This document shows positions 48,217-59,527 of a DNA stretch of 64,000 nucleotides, piece after piece. Under the pieces are notes generated by a model, which ran no database searches, was not told where the DNA came from, and saw only the letters and a list, made by a program, of their open reading frames with translations. The first letter of the stretch is position 1. Each line of letters starts with the position of its first letter. Position numbers and translations under genes: made by a program. Origin of the DNA: Gavia stellata (lineage: Eukaryota; Chordata; Aves; Gaviiformes; Gaviidae); NCBI RefSeq assembly GCF_030936135.1, contig NC_082610.1, forward strand, positions 22,312,221-22,376,220, given 5' to 3'.

Positions 48217-49276
48217 AAATGGCTCTTCACATCAGTTTTCTGTATGTTCAGGTTAGTTCTTTCAGTCAGACACAGAAATCAGAAGTGATTTCTTCTTCTT
48301 TTGCTGAAGTAGTCAGTCTTTTAAGTAGTTATTGCTAAACAATGCAGAAGCTACCAAAAGAAGTTGAAGCAGGTACTTTCCTCCTCACAAGCAGCATATC
48401 ACTGAAGTGCTTCCCTTATTAAATTCTCTTCTCTACTCTAAAGGGTCCCTATTTTCCCTGCCCCCAAGGTAAACTCCAGAGCTATTCATGGGGTTTCAAA
48501 GAAAGGCACATGTAGTTTACCTGCCTTTAAAAAAAAAAAAAAAAAAAAAAAGGGGGACTCAGAGCTATGAATGGAGAATGTTTACTAAACACTGTACAGA
48601 CAAATTAACCAAAGAGCAAACATTAATGGGAAAAGCTGGGAGCAGAATGAGAAGCACCACACAACTAAAGCTATCCCAAGCACTTAGGCCTCCATCAAGG
48701 ACCACAAGCCCTGAGGCTGATGATGGCTGTTGGATGAGTTTCCCTCCCCCAGGTGGAAACACCTCTCACTGCGCTGTGCTCAGACCAAGGAAGGAAAAAG
48801 CAATACACACCCCACCCCCACATCTAAAGGCATGCCACTCCATTCAAAGGTAAATTTTGATTTATTTAGATGAACTGCCTGGCCAGTTTTAGCACCTCCC
48901 TCTAGAGTATACCGACTTCATCCACCCCTACCCACAAAAACTTTTGACTGAGTGCTGAGTAATGTGGAGTCAGGTGGACTTAGACACGCTGCTACCAGGG
49001 GACTGGATTTTTAACCTATTTACAAGTATTCGTTGCTTTGAAGCTGCCCGAGGGTCAGCATGCCCTCGCTTCTGGAGGGTCTTGCTCTGCGCAGGCACAA
49101 AGGAAGACATTTCTGGCGACAGGTTATTTTAAAGCACAGCAGAACATACCATTTATGACCTCCTGAGAATTATCTCCCAGACAGATCAGCAACAAGGGCA
49201 AAACTTGTATATTTAATATGCATTTGGGTTACGTGACTGTTAAACATGTTACAAATCTGTAATAGAAAAACTCACC
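48217..49276. other. Non-coding stretch with a long A run
   Basis: No gene was recognised. A run of about 23 A lies at 48529-48551 and may be the tail of a retroposed sequence, though I could not identify a parent. This interval separates the retroviral remnant from the LTR-like block and might include degraded leader sequence. Confidence 0.4.
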
Positions 49277-49279
49277 TAC

Positions 49280-50068
49280 ACAATGTACGAGGGTGAGCAG
49301 ACACTTCTTTATTGCAGCGCTGGACGCACAGGGGATCGCTCCACCTCGTGTGCGTGCTTAGTTTCTCTGCTACAAAAGTTATATACAATCAAAGTATACA
49401 TATTCATCACATTTCCAAGAAACAATTAACATACTCATACCGTTTCCGAGAACTCATTAATATATGTAAATGCTCGTGACGCATGCGCCTCCAGGTACAC
49501 AGGTGGTCGTCTAAGGTCCTCTGGTGGTCGTCCATAGTCTTCCTCATGGTGTCCTTTAGTCGAACCCCATCTTTGCACATGCTCAGGTTGGTTGCAAAAT
49601 TCCATTCTTGGAATCTTCCTAAGTTTTCCTCAGTTTACTGACCAGGCCTACAACTTATCATTCTCTTGACAAGCAAATCCTACCTATTCACAATGCTACA
49701 TTGTTCAGCAGTTAGTTTATGATTAAATCACAGATCAATCATACCTTGTTACCTTCATACAGAATATATATAATTTAATGTTTATTAATCGCTCTCTGGA
49801 TTATACTGTTCTATCAATAGCCATACTTAAAATAATCAATGGTTGTTTCTATTAATATTTATTGATTGGCATTCTTGATATTCGAATCAAGGTGGGAAAG
49901 GTAAGGAACTTTCCAAGCAGCATCACTGGCCAGGTCACATTGTTACGGGACCCCGACAAAACTGCTCTATTCGATTCTTCATCGTTCCATCTCGCTACAA
50001 GTAGGTCCTTAATACGGAACAGCGACTCCCTGGTGAGGTTCCTATGGTTATTGTTTCAAACGTAACAA
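49280..50068 (-). mobile_element. Probable retroviral LTR, minus orientation
   Basis: Read on the minus strand, the block begins TGTTACG, a typical LTR-like TG start, and has an AATAAAGAAG poly(A) element (49308-49317) followed shortly by a GTACA end near 49285. A second TGTGACC motif lies inside at about 49945. I could not find a matching target-site duplication or a primer-binding site, so the borders are approximate. With the remnant at 47.3-48.2 kb it could be the 5' LTR of one decayed provirus. Confidence 0.4.
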
Positions 50069-52187
50069 TCCTAACTTATACCTTTGTATTTTATTCTTTT
50101 ATTTATTAATCAAACTTAACCTTTCTATATGATCAAATCTTGATTATTTAAAAAGCAGAGTATTTGCAACAAACATACACCACGACCAGCCATTTCACTA
50201 GACTGAAGGCTGGCAGCAGCGTACCAGGACAGTCCTTTCTGGTCACTTCACTCCTGGGTAGAAATCCTACAGACTTCCTTTAGTTCAGCCCATAAAACAC
50301 CACCTAATTTAATGCCAGAAATCCAAAGACCTACAGTAAGCGTTTGGGTTTGGGGTTTTTTTTAACAGAGCATAGCAGAGAAAAAGCAAGCAAACAAACA
50401 AAAACCCCAGGTAAACCCCTGACGCACTAATGAGGAACAAAAGGTTGAGCCCAAGCTCAGTCCCAGGGCAAGCAGGCTGGCAGAGGGGAGAGGACGCTGC
50501 TGGGGGACCGGGCTGCGGGGCAGGAGGCAGCCAGGGACCAGAGCTCTGCCGGCACTGCGGCGCTGCTCCAGCCCGGCACGGCGGCTCACCCAGCGGGACC
50601 CGGCAGCTCTTCCCTCCGCAGACCCGGTTCTGCTCTGAACCCGAGCTGCAGCTGCGTGTCCACAGCACCCTGCCTTCAGCAGCACCAGAGGGGAGGAAAC
50701 ACCGACCCGGAGCAGACACCAGGCCTGTCCCACCTGCTTCACACGGCATCCCTGCAGCTACAGGCACCTCCTGGAAGGCCAGAGCATGCAACTGCAGTTT
50801 TTAAACGTCTTTTCACAAAGACCAGGCGATGACAGAACAGATTCAGAGGGCGAAAACGGGGGAAAAGGAGGAGGAAATCGGTCTGCCTGGCTACATGAGA
50901 TCGGTACGAGAAACAACGAGAGATGCAGGACAAAGCCGAACTGAGCAGGACCTTGAAGGCGAGGTGAAGAAAAGATAGGCAAGTTGAACTACAGAAGTGT
51001 TCGGAAGAAGAACTATTTTGTTTAAATCTCAATTAATTCTTGGTTAGTAAATCCTTATCAATTCCTCTGATTATTAATTTTCACACAGGCATTTTTTCAA
51101 CATTTAAGAAGATGCAGCTGTGAGAAGCGCACAGCACAGAGCAGCCTGTGACAGTCCCCGTTGTCTCCTTAGGACGAGGAGCAGCCCCAGGAGCTGCCTT
51201 TGGGCAGAAGGACGGTGCAGGACAAGTGCAGAGGAGCCGCTGCAAGGAAGGAACCGGGGACTCGCCGAGGATGCCCAGGGATGTGTGTCACTGGGGCAGG
51301 AGGGCTGGGTCAGGGGTTGGGTACCGGGAAGGGGCAGCAGCAAGGCTGCCTTAAAAGCCTGGGTGCACAGGGGACCCCAGAGAAGCACCCAGGAGCGGTC
51401 ACCCAGCAGCGAGGTGACAACCGGCAGACTGGCAGCACATCAGGCGGTACAAGCTTGCAGAGAAAAACGATGGCAATTAGTGACATCGCATTTATAGCCA
51501 TCAACAGCCACAACGTTACTGCAGTTATTTCCAGTCTCAGAGCAAGTGCTGCTGCCATATTTCCCAATCAGAAGCACTCCCAGCTTCCCAGCACATAGAA
51601 ACTTTCAGCACGTTCCAATTACTTCTTGTACATTAATGACTTCAGGTTTCTGCTCCATCCGCAGGTGTAAGGAGATTATTTTCTGAATGTTCGAACTCGA
51701 AAAAACAGACTTTGTCTTTTGAAAAACGTGCAACTGAAAAGCTCACTGCAGAAACGGAACTCTCTCCATCCTGGAAGCCAGAGGAGCAGCAAGGCTCTGC
51801 AAAGGCGCTGGGCCCCAGGACACCCCCGTGCCCACCCCCAGCCTCTCCCAGCACCCGCGAGCTGTGGGAACCCCTCCCGCAGGCAGAAGGCAAGAACCCG
51901 CCCGGGGCCAGTTCTCGCCTCCCGGCTTCATGGCGGCTTCTGATGGATGCACCTTGGCTCCGGGAGCTCCCACCCTCTGCAACACCACTCTGAGGCTGCT
52001 TCATCACCCTAAAACCACCCAATTCACATCACCACAAAGAGCAGCAAGCATTAAACGTGTCCTTTTTTCCACACTTGACCTAAAGGGCGAAAATTAACTT
52101 TCCCTCCGTTCATCCGACCGACAAACCGTATGGACACAACGTACCCTTACGGACACCAAAAACCTGCCCCGCCGCAGCCCCGCCCGT
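50069..52187. other. Non-coding stretch
   Basis: There is no recognisable gene. A GC-rich patch at 50.43-50.76 kb and another at 51.75-51.99 kb give long open frames on both strands without splice borders or known motifs. Confidence 0.45.
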
Positions 52188-52281
52188 GAATATTGATGTC
52201 ATATATTGATATCATGAATGTCATATATTGATATCATATTGATATAATGAATGTCATATATTGATATCATGAATATTCATG
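52188..52281. repeat. 22-bp AT-rich tandem repeat with ATATTGATATCAT core
   Basis: About four units of a 22-base motif (CATATATTGATATCATGAAT plus GT) follow one another with small variations, and the last runs into ATGAATATTCATGA, a palindrome. The ATATTGATATCAT core is itself partly self-complementary (GATATC). It borders an extremely GC-rich block with no transition. Confidence 0.85.
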
Positions 52282-52284
52282 AGC

Positions 52285-52600
52285 CGCCGCTCACTGCGGG
52301 GAGCCCCGGCAGCGCGGCCCGGCGGGGAGCGGGGCCGGGGGAGAACGGGGCGGTGGGGGGACGGGGACGGGGACGGGGACGGGGACGGAGCCGGGCCGGG
52401 CCGCGGGGCGGAGGGGCGGAGGGGCGGGGAGCTGCGGGGCGGGGGCTCCCGCAGGGACACGCTGCAGCGGGGCTGCTGCCCGCCGCCACGGAGCGAAGTG
52501 CGCCGGGAGGAGGGGCCGTGTGCGGCAGCGGGACCGGCACCGAGAAACGGCCTCTGCCGCGGCTCTGCCGCTGCCACCCGTCACTAGAGGAGCGCTGGGT
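52285..52600. promoter_or_regulatory. CpG island-like GC-rich block with (GGGGAC)n
   Basis: About 300 bases are strongly GC- and CpG-rich. Five GGGGAC units sit at about 52357-52385 with more G runs before and after, a good candidate for G-quadruplex formation on the plus strand. It might be a promoter, but I could place no transcript start, and the adjoining repeats suggest it could equally be an expanded simple repeat. Frames of about 100 codons on both strands are artefacts. Confidence 0.5.
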
Positions 52601-52628
52601 AACGACTGCATCATCGACGGCGTGACTA

Positions 52629-55600
52629 TCCAGAGTCCTCCCCCTCCTCAGGATGCCTCCTGCCCGCTCTCCTCCTCCTCTTCCACTTCTCCTCCTCCTC
52701 AGCAGTCCTTGCCCTCCTCCTCCTCCTCCTCCTCACAAGCCCTTGTGCTCAGGAGTCCTCCTCTTCTTCCTCCTTCTCTTCAGGAGTCCTCATCTTCCTC
52801 AGGAGTCCTGCTCCTCCTCCTCCTTTATAGCAGTCCTCCTCCTCAGGAGTCCTCCTATGTCCTGCCTCAGAAGTTCTCTTCCCATTCAGGAGTTCTCCAC
52901 CTCTTCATCAGGACTTCCTCTCCTCCACCTCCTCAGGACTTCTCCTCAGGACTTCAACAGAGTTCTCCTCAGGAGTCCTTCTCTTCCACCTACAGGAGTC
53001 CTCCTCAGGAGTCCTCCTCTTCCTCAGGAGTCCATCTCTTCCTCCTCCTCAGGATTCCTCCTTCAACTCCTCAGGAGCCCTCCTTCTCTTCCTCCTCCTC
53101 CCCCTTCTCAGGAGTCCTCCTTTTCAGGACTTCTCCTCCTACACAGGATGCCTCCTTCCTCAGAGTTCTCCTCCTCAGGAGTGCTGCTCTTCCTCAGGAG
53201 TACTCCTCCTCAGAACTCCTCCTTATCTTCCTCCCCCTCAGGAGTCCTCTTCCTCCTCCACCTCCTCCTCCTCAGAAGTCCTCCTTCACCTCCTCCTCTG
53301 GACTTTACCTCTTCCCCCTAAGGAATTCTCCTCCCTGCCCTCCTCAGGTGTCCACTCCCTCTTTCTCCTCAAGAGTTCTCCTTCTCCTCCGAAGACCTTA
53401 TCCTGCTCAGGAGTCCTCCCGCTTGTCCTCATGAGTGCTCCTTCTGCTCTATATGATTCGTCCTCCTCAGGACCCTTTTCTCCTCCTCCTACTCAGGACT
53501 TCTCCTTGTCTAGGTTCTCCTCCTCAGGAGTCCTTCTCTTCCTCCTCCTCCTCCTCAATGGTCCTCCTCCTCTTCCTCCTTCTTCTCCTAAGGAGTCTTC
53601 TTATTCGTCCTCCTCCTCCTCCTCAGGAATCCTCATCCTTCTCCTACTCAGGTCTCCTTATTGTACAGAATTCTCCTCCTCAGGAGTCCTCGTCCTCCTC
53701 AGGAGTCCTCCTCTTCAGGAGTCCTCCTTCACCTACTCAGAAGTCCTCCTCTTCAGGAGTCCTCCTCCTTCTTTTCCTCCTCTTCAGGAGTCCTCCTCCT
53801 CTTCCTCCTCCTCAGGAGTCCTCCTTCACCTACTCAGAAGTCCTCCTCCTTCTCTTCCTCCTCTTCAGGAGTCCTTCTCCTCTTCCTCCTCCTCAGGAGT
53901 CCTCCTTCACCTACTCAGAAGTCCTCCTGTTCAGGAGTCCTCCTCCTTCTCTTCCTCCTCTTCAGGAGTCCTCCTATGTCCTCCTCAGAAGTTCTCTTCC
54001 AATTCAGGAGTTTTCCACCTCTTCATCAGGACTTCCCCTCCTTCTCCTCCTCAGGACTCCTCCTCCTCCTCAGGACTACTCCTTCAAAAGAGTTCTTCTC
54101 CTCAGGAGTCCTCCTTTTCCTCCTAGAGGAGCCCTCCTATTGAGGAGCCCTCCTATTCAGGAGTCCTCCTCCTCCTCCTCCTCAGGAGACCTCCTATTCA
54201 GGAGTCCTCCTCCTCCTCCTCCTCAGGAGACCTCCTATTCAGGAGTCCTCCTGCTCATGAGGCCATCTCTTTCTGCTCCTCAGGATTCATCCTTCAACTC
54301 CTAGGAGTTCTCTTCCTCCTCTTCCTCCTCAGGAGTCCTTCTCCTTCCCTTCCTCCTTTGTCCTCAAGAGTTGTTCTCCTCCTCCTCCTCAGAAGACCTT
54401 ATCCTCCTCAGGAGTCCTCCCGCTCGTCCTCATGCGTGCTCCTTCTACTCCATACAAGTCATCCTCCTCAGGACCCTTCCTCCTCCTCCTACTCAGGACT
54501 TCTTGTCTAGATTCTCCTCCTCAGGAGTCCTCCTCTTCCTCCTTCTTCTAAGGTGTCGTCTTCCTCTTCCTCAGGAATCCTCCTTCTACTGCTCAGGATT
54601 CCTTCTTCTACAGAATTCTCCTCTTCAGAAGTCTTCGTCCTCCTCAGGAGTACTCTTCAGGAGTCCTCCTTCACCTCCTCAGAAGTCCTACTCTTCAGGA
54701 GTCCTCCTCCTTCTCTTCCTCCTCCTCAGGAGTCCACAGAAGTTCTCTTCCTGTTCAGGAGTTTTCCACCTCTTCATCAGGAGTTCCCCTCCTTCTTCTC
54801 CTCAGGACTCCTCCTTCAACAGAGTTCTCCTCTTCAGGAGTCCTCCTCTTCCTCCTAGAGGAGTCCTTCTATTCAGGAGTCCTCCTCCTCTACCTCTTCC
54901 TCCTCAGGAGTCCATCTCTTCCTTCTCCTCAGGATTCCCCCTTCACTTCCTCAGGAGTCCTTCTCCTTCTCTTCCTCCTCAGGAGTCTTCCTCTTTCTTC
55001 TCCTCCTCCCCCTTCTCAGGACTCCTCCTCCTCAGGACTCCTCCTCCTACACAGGATGCCTACTTCTACAGAGTTCTCCTCCTCAGGAGTCCTGCTCTTC
55101 CTCAGGAGTACTCCTCCTCAGGAGTCCTCTGCCGCCTCCTCCTCTGAAGTCGTCCTTCACCTCTGCCTCAGGTGTTTACATCTTCCTGCTAAGGAATTCC
55201 CCTCCTCCTCCTCCTCAGGAGGCCTTATCCTCCTCGGCAGTCCTCCCCCTTGTCCTCATGAGTGCTTCTTCTACTCAATAGAAGTCAGCCTCCTCAGGAG
55301 CCTTCCTCCTGCTCCTACTCAGGACTCCTCCTTTTCTAGATTGTCCTTCTCGGGAGTCCTCCTCCTCCTCATCCTCAGGAGTTATCCTCTTCCTCATCGT
55401 TCTCTTCTTATTCCTCCTCCTCAGGAATCCTCCTCCTTCTCCTACTCAGGACCCCTTGTACAGAATTCTCCTCTTCAGGAGTCCTCGTCCTCCTCAGGAG
55501 TACTCCTCTTCAGGAGTCTTCCTTCTCTTTCTCTTCCTCAGGAGTCCTCCTCCTTTTTTTCCTACTCAGAGTCCTCCTCTTCCTGCTAAGGAAACCTCCT

Positions 55601-56558
55601 CCTTAAGAAGAGGACTCCTTCTCCTCTTCAGGAGTCTTCCTCCTCTTCCTCCTAAGCAGTCCTCCTCTTCAGGAATACTACTACTACTACTCGTGACGCC
55701 TCCTTCTACAGTGTTCAGGAGTCCTGTTCCTCCTGAGGAGCGCTCCTCAGGAGTCCTCCTTCTCTTCCTCAGGAGTCCACCTCCTCTTCCTCCTCAGCTG
55801 GCCTTATCCTCCTCAGGAGTCCTCCTCCTCATCCTCATGAGTGCTCCTTCTACTCTATAGGTGTCATCCTCCTCAGGAGTCCTCCTCCTCAGGACTCTTC
55901 TTTGTCTAGATTCTCCTCCTCAGGAGTCCTCCTCCTCTTTCTACTCCATCTCCTCAGGAGTTTTCCTCCTCCTCCTCCTCTAGACTTCTTTTCCCCTTCC
56001 TCATGAGTCCTGCTCCTCCTATGGTGTCCTCCTCCATCTCATCTATAGGAGGCCTTCTCCTCAGGTGTCATTCTCGTCCTCCTCCTCCTCCTCAGCAATT
56101 CTCCTCTTCCTCCTTCTCCTCCACAGTCCTCTTCCTCATGAGTCCTTCTCCTCCTATGGAGTCGTTGTCATCCTCCTCTTCCTCCACAGTCCTCTTCCTC
56201 TTGAGTCCTCCTCCTCCTCCTATGGAGTCTTCCCCATCCTCCTCCTCCTCTATTGGAGTCCTTGTCTTCAGGTTTCCCTTTCTTCCTCCTCCTCAGAAAT
56301 CCTCCTCCTCATCCTCAGGAGTTATCCTCTTACTCATCATTCTCTTCCTCCTCCTCTGCTTCCGCCTCAGGAGTCCTTCTCCTCCCTTTTTCTGGAGCCC
56401 TCCATGCCCTCAGGTGTCCTCGTCCTCCTCCTCCTCTTTTTCCTCCTGAGGAGTTTTCTTACTCCTCCTCCACAGGAGTTTGTCTCCTCTTCTTCCCCCT
56501 CATCCTTCTCCTCAGAACTCATCTTCCTCCTCCTCCTCCTCCTCCTCAGGAGTTCTCC
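52629..56558 (+). repeat. 3.9-kb polypyrimidine minisatellite (TCCTCAGGAG core)
   Basis: Almost 4 kb consist of TCC/CTT units punctuated by TCCTCAGGAGTCCTCC or close variants at irregular 15-40 base spacing. The core TCCTCAGGA is a near-palindrome, so the block mixes long pyrimidine runs with many small dyads. After about 55990 the punctuating motif becomes rarer and plain CCT/CTT runs dominate. The block gives open frames of 100-300 codons in several frames, rich in Ser, Leu and Pro, purely from the lack of stop codons in pyrimidine-rich DNA. Confidence 0.95.
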
Positions 56559-57660
56559 AGGCATCTCCCGGAGTCTTTTGACCTCTTCTTTAGGGACATG
56601 AGATCCCAGGTAGCAGCCCCAGACTCCTCCAAGGACGCTACCCGAGATGTCTTTTCTCCTTTAAAGGAAACTCTCTCCTCTGGGATGCACCCGAGACTCC
56701 TCCCGAATATCTCCCAGAGAGTTTTGACTTCTGATTTAGGGACGTGGAATCCTGGGTAGCAGCCCCAGACTCCTCCAAGGAAGCTACCTCAGATGTTTTT
56801 TCTCCTTTAGAGGAAGATCTCTCCTCCGGGATATGCCCGAGACTCCTCCCAGGCATGTCCCGGGGTCTTTTGACCTCTTCTTTAGGGACCTGAGATCCCA
56901 GCTAGCAGTCCCAGACTCCTCCAAGGAGGCTACCTGAGATGTTCTTTCTCCTTTAGAGGAACATGTCTCCTCTGGGATGCACTCAAGACTACTCCAAGGC
57001 ATGTCCCTGAGGCTTTTGACCGCTTCTTATGGACCTGAGACTCCACATAGTAGCCCCAGACTCCTCCAAGGAAAATTCACAAAATATTTTTTCTCTTTTA
57101 AAGGAAGATCTCTCCTCAGGGATCTGCCCGAGACTCCTCCCAGGCATCTCCCAGAGTCTTTTGACCTCTGCTTCAGGGACATGAGATCCCGGGTAGCAGC
57201 CCCAGACTCCTCCAAGGAAACTATCCGAGATGGTTTTTCACCTTTAAAGGAAACTCTCTCCTCCAGGATCTGCCTGATTTTCCTCCCAGGCATGTCCCAG
57301 AGTCTTTTGACCTCTTCTTTAGAGACCTGAGACTCTGGGTAGCAGTCCCAGACTCCTCCAAGGAAGCTACCTGAGATTTTTTTCCTCTTTTGGAGGAAGC
57401 ACTCTCCACCAGGATGAACCCGAGACTCCTCCCAGGCATCTCCCAGAGTGTTTGGACCTCTGCTTCAGGGACCTGTGATTCCAGGTTGCATCCCCAGACT
57501 CCTCCAAGGAAGCTTCCTGAGATGATTTTTCTCTTTTAAAGGAGAATCTCTCCTCTGGGATCCACCCAGGACTCCTCTCAGGAAGATCCCAGAGTGTTTG
57601 GAGATATGCTTTAGGGACATTAGTACCCGGGTAGCAGTCCCAGACTCCTCCAAGACAGCT
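56559..57660 (+). repeat. 146-bp tandem repeat array, about 7.5 copies
   Basis: The phrase AGACTCCTCCAAG recurs at 56621, 56767, 56913, 57058, 57204, 57350, 57496 and 57642, a spacing of 146 (once 145) bases. Each unit also carries GGTAGCAGYCCC, a TTTTCTCYTTTAAAGGA-like box, a CTCTCCTC box and TTTTGACCTCTTCTTTAGGGA. Copies differ at perhaps 10-20 percent of positions by eye, so it is an aged array. It begins directly at the end of the polypyrimidine block and shares its ACTCCTCC words. Confidence 0.95.
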
Positions 57661-57807
57661 AACTAGAGTCACCGACCTCGCCACACAGCCAGCAGCCTTG
57701 TGGGCTGTGCCGTGATCCTGGACAGTCTGAGGTGCAAGTGCTGGCTCTAGGTAAGGTCCAACCAGTGCAGCGCTTAACATCTCACCTACTGCCTCACCCT
57801 GGAGGGA
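57661..57807. other. Short unique segment between satellite and CR1
   Basis: About 150 bases of moderate GC content show no match to either flank. It may be an older part of the CR1 or single-copy DNA. Confidence 0.4.
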
Positions 57808-58520
57808 ATGGAAAGCTGGAGGCTGGAATGCTGCCCGGCAGAAAAGGACCTGGGGCTGTTGATTGACAGCCGGCTGAAGATGAGCCAGCAGTGTGCCCAG
57901 GTGGCCAAGGTGGCCAACAGCATCCTGGCTTGTATCAGATACAGTGTGGCCAGCAGGAGCAGGGAGGTGATCGTGCCTCTGTACTCGGCGCTGGTGAGGC
58001 CGCACCTCAAATGCTGTGTTCGGTTTTGGGCCCCTCACTCCAAGAAGGACATTGAGGTGCTGGAGCGTGTCCAGAGAAGGGCGACGAAGCTGGTGAGGAG
58101 TCTGGAGCACAAGTCTGATGAGGAGCGGCTGAGGGAGCTGGGGATGTTCAGTCTGGAGAAGAGGAGGCTGAGGGGAGACCTCATCGCTCTCTACAGCTAC
58201 CTGAAAGGGGGTTGTGGTGAGGTGGGTGTTGGTCTCTTCTCCCAAGTGACAAGTGACAGGACAAGAGGAAATGGCCTCAAGTTGCGCCAGGGGAGGTTCA
58301 GGTTGGATATTAGGAAAAACTTCTATACTGAGAAAGTGGTGAAGCATTGGGACAGGCTGCCCAGGGAGGTGGTGGAGTCACCATCGCCGGAGGTGTTCAA
58401 GGAACGTGTGGACGTGGCATTGTGGGACACGGTTTAGTGGGCATGGTGGTGTTGGGTTGATGGTTTGACTAGCTGATCTCACAGGTCATTTCCAACCTTA
58501 ATGATTCTGTGATTCTGTGA
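57808..58520 (+). mobile_element. CR1 LINE, 5'-truncated, uninterrupted 3' end
   Basis: This is a second CR1 of the same family, open for about 209 codons (57808-58437) through the reverse-transcriptase C-terminus, followed by a 3' UTR of about 60 bases and two ATTCTGTG units at 58503-58518. It keeps the stretch that is interrupted in the 22-kb copy (near 58305-58330), so it serves as an internal reference for that break. It is 5'-truncated, as most genomic CR1 copies are, and lies next to the 146-bp satellite array. Confidence 0.92.
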
Positions 58521-59416
58521 AATGAGGAACTGCTGCCTGGATGCGTCCCCCGTGCCTGCCAGCAGCTCGTCACGTACAGCCAGAGCCAACACCGGCCTCA
58601 GACAGCAGGAGGGCTCGGGGCTGCAGGCATCTGGCTTGCTTTGCACCCACCCAGCCCAGCGTGGAGCCAGAGGCTGCTGCCTTGACTTGCAAGCAAGTGG
58701 GGAGAGGGGGCCCTTACTGCGATCCAGCCCTCCCAGATGCAGAGGTCGGGCTATCCCGAGCTGGTCCAAGGGGTCCCTGGGACTCTGCCTTGGGGCTCCA
58801 CTCAAACACCCCTTTGTGTCCGCTTGGGCTGTGTGTGCTGGAGAGCCAGCTCTCAGAGTGCAGCTTTAGTAAAGGAGATGACAGAGATGATGTCTGTTGC
58901 TGTGGAATGCACATTGTCGCTTTTTTGCTCAGCATCCATACAAAGGGCTCTTGCGAAAAATTCAGTACCTCAGCGACAAAACCACAAGCGGGCACACTGG
59001 TTGGTGTAAGAGCTTTTCTTTCATTAGGGGAGAAGGGGGACAGCTGTAGTCATCTTTCACTAATTAGAACAGGAGACTAAGGTAATAACATGCTTGCAAG
59101 TCGAAACTCTTATGTAGAAAAGGTCTCAATGCTAAATCAGACTGGTAAAAAATGACCCTTTAAAAATATTCTGCTAGGGAAGTTCAAAAAAGGGAAAAGA
59201 CGCAGCCATATTAATAACTAAACTGCATGGTACGTATTCATGGAGCACGCTATGAAACCTGAAATACCTGAAATGAACCTAATCAGATTGATCATATTTC
59301 AAATTTCTTAATGAAGACTTTATGTGGTCCAGAAACGAGTAAAAACATTCAGGATTCCCACCCCTAAATGCTCCTGAATTAGTCTTTCTAATTCTGATTT
59401 CTGAAGTGAAATATAC
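58521..59416. other. Non-coding stretch
   Basis: Nothing recognisable was seen. The first 500 bases are GC-rich and give chance frames on both strands. Confidence 0.45.
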
Positions 59417-59527
59417 CTTTCTTTAAGTTTGCTCTCAGATTCCTTCAGCTTTGTTTTCAAATGCCGCACTGTAAGTTCCTTCTGCTGCAGAGGAGTCAAG
59501 CACTGCTCTGGATTTTCTGGCTTCATG
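59417..59527 (-). CDS. SYBU: Syntabulin exon (single exon, partial gene)
   Basis: The minus strand encodes MKPENPEQCLTPLQQKELTV, then RHLKTKLKESESKLKER, ending at a GAAAG|GTATAT donor. This matches the start of the coiled-coil region of syntabulin, a kinesin-1 adaptor for axonal cargo, and more weakly its paralogue syntaphilin. The acceptor would be CACAG at about 59528. The five codons before it (CGDNH) also look like syntabulin, which suggests that the true exon once reached further and now meets a poly-T run instead. No other SYBU exon was found, so this is a lone exon or a fragment. Confidence 0.75.

Noticed and set aside
52520-56600. Long open frames of 100-300 codons, Ser/Leu/Pro-rich, on the plus strand
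   Set aside because: They arise because CCT/CTT DNA contains almost no stop codons. Several frames are open at once, composition is degenerate, and there are no gene signals.
56638-57439. Repeated frames of about 72 codons on the minus strand, resembling a repeat protein
   Set aside because: Each is the same 146-bp satellite unit read once, with frame and stops drifting between copies. It is repeat DNA, not a gene family.
57367-58347. A 326-codon minus-strand frame joining the 146-bp repeats and the CR1
   Set aside because: It is antisense to the CR1 ORF and runs into the satellite; a fusion of repeats with no gene features.
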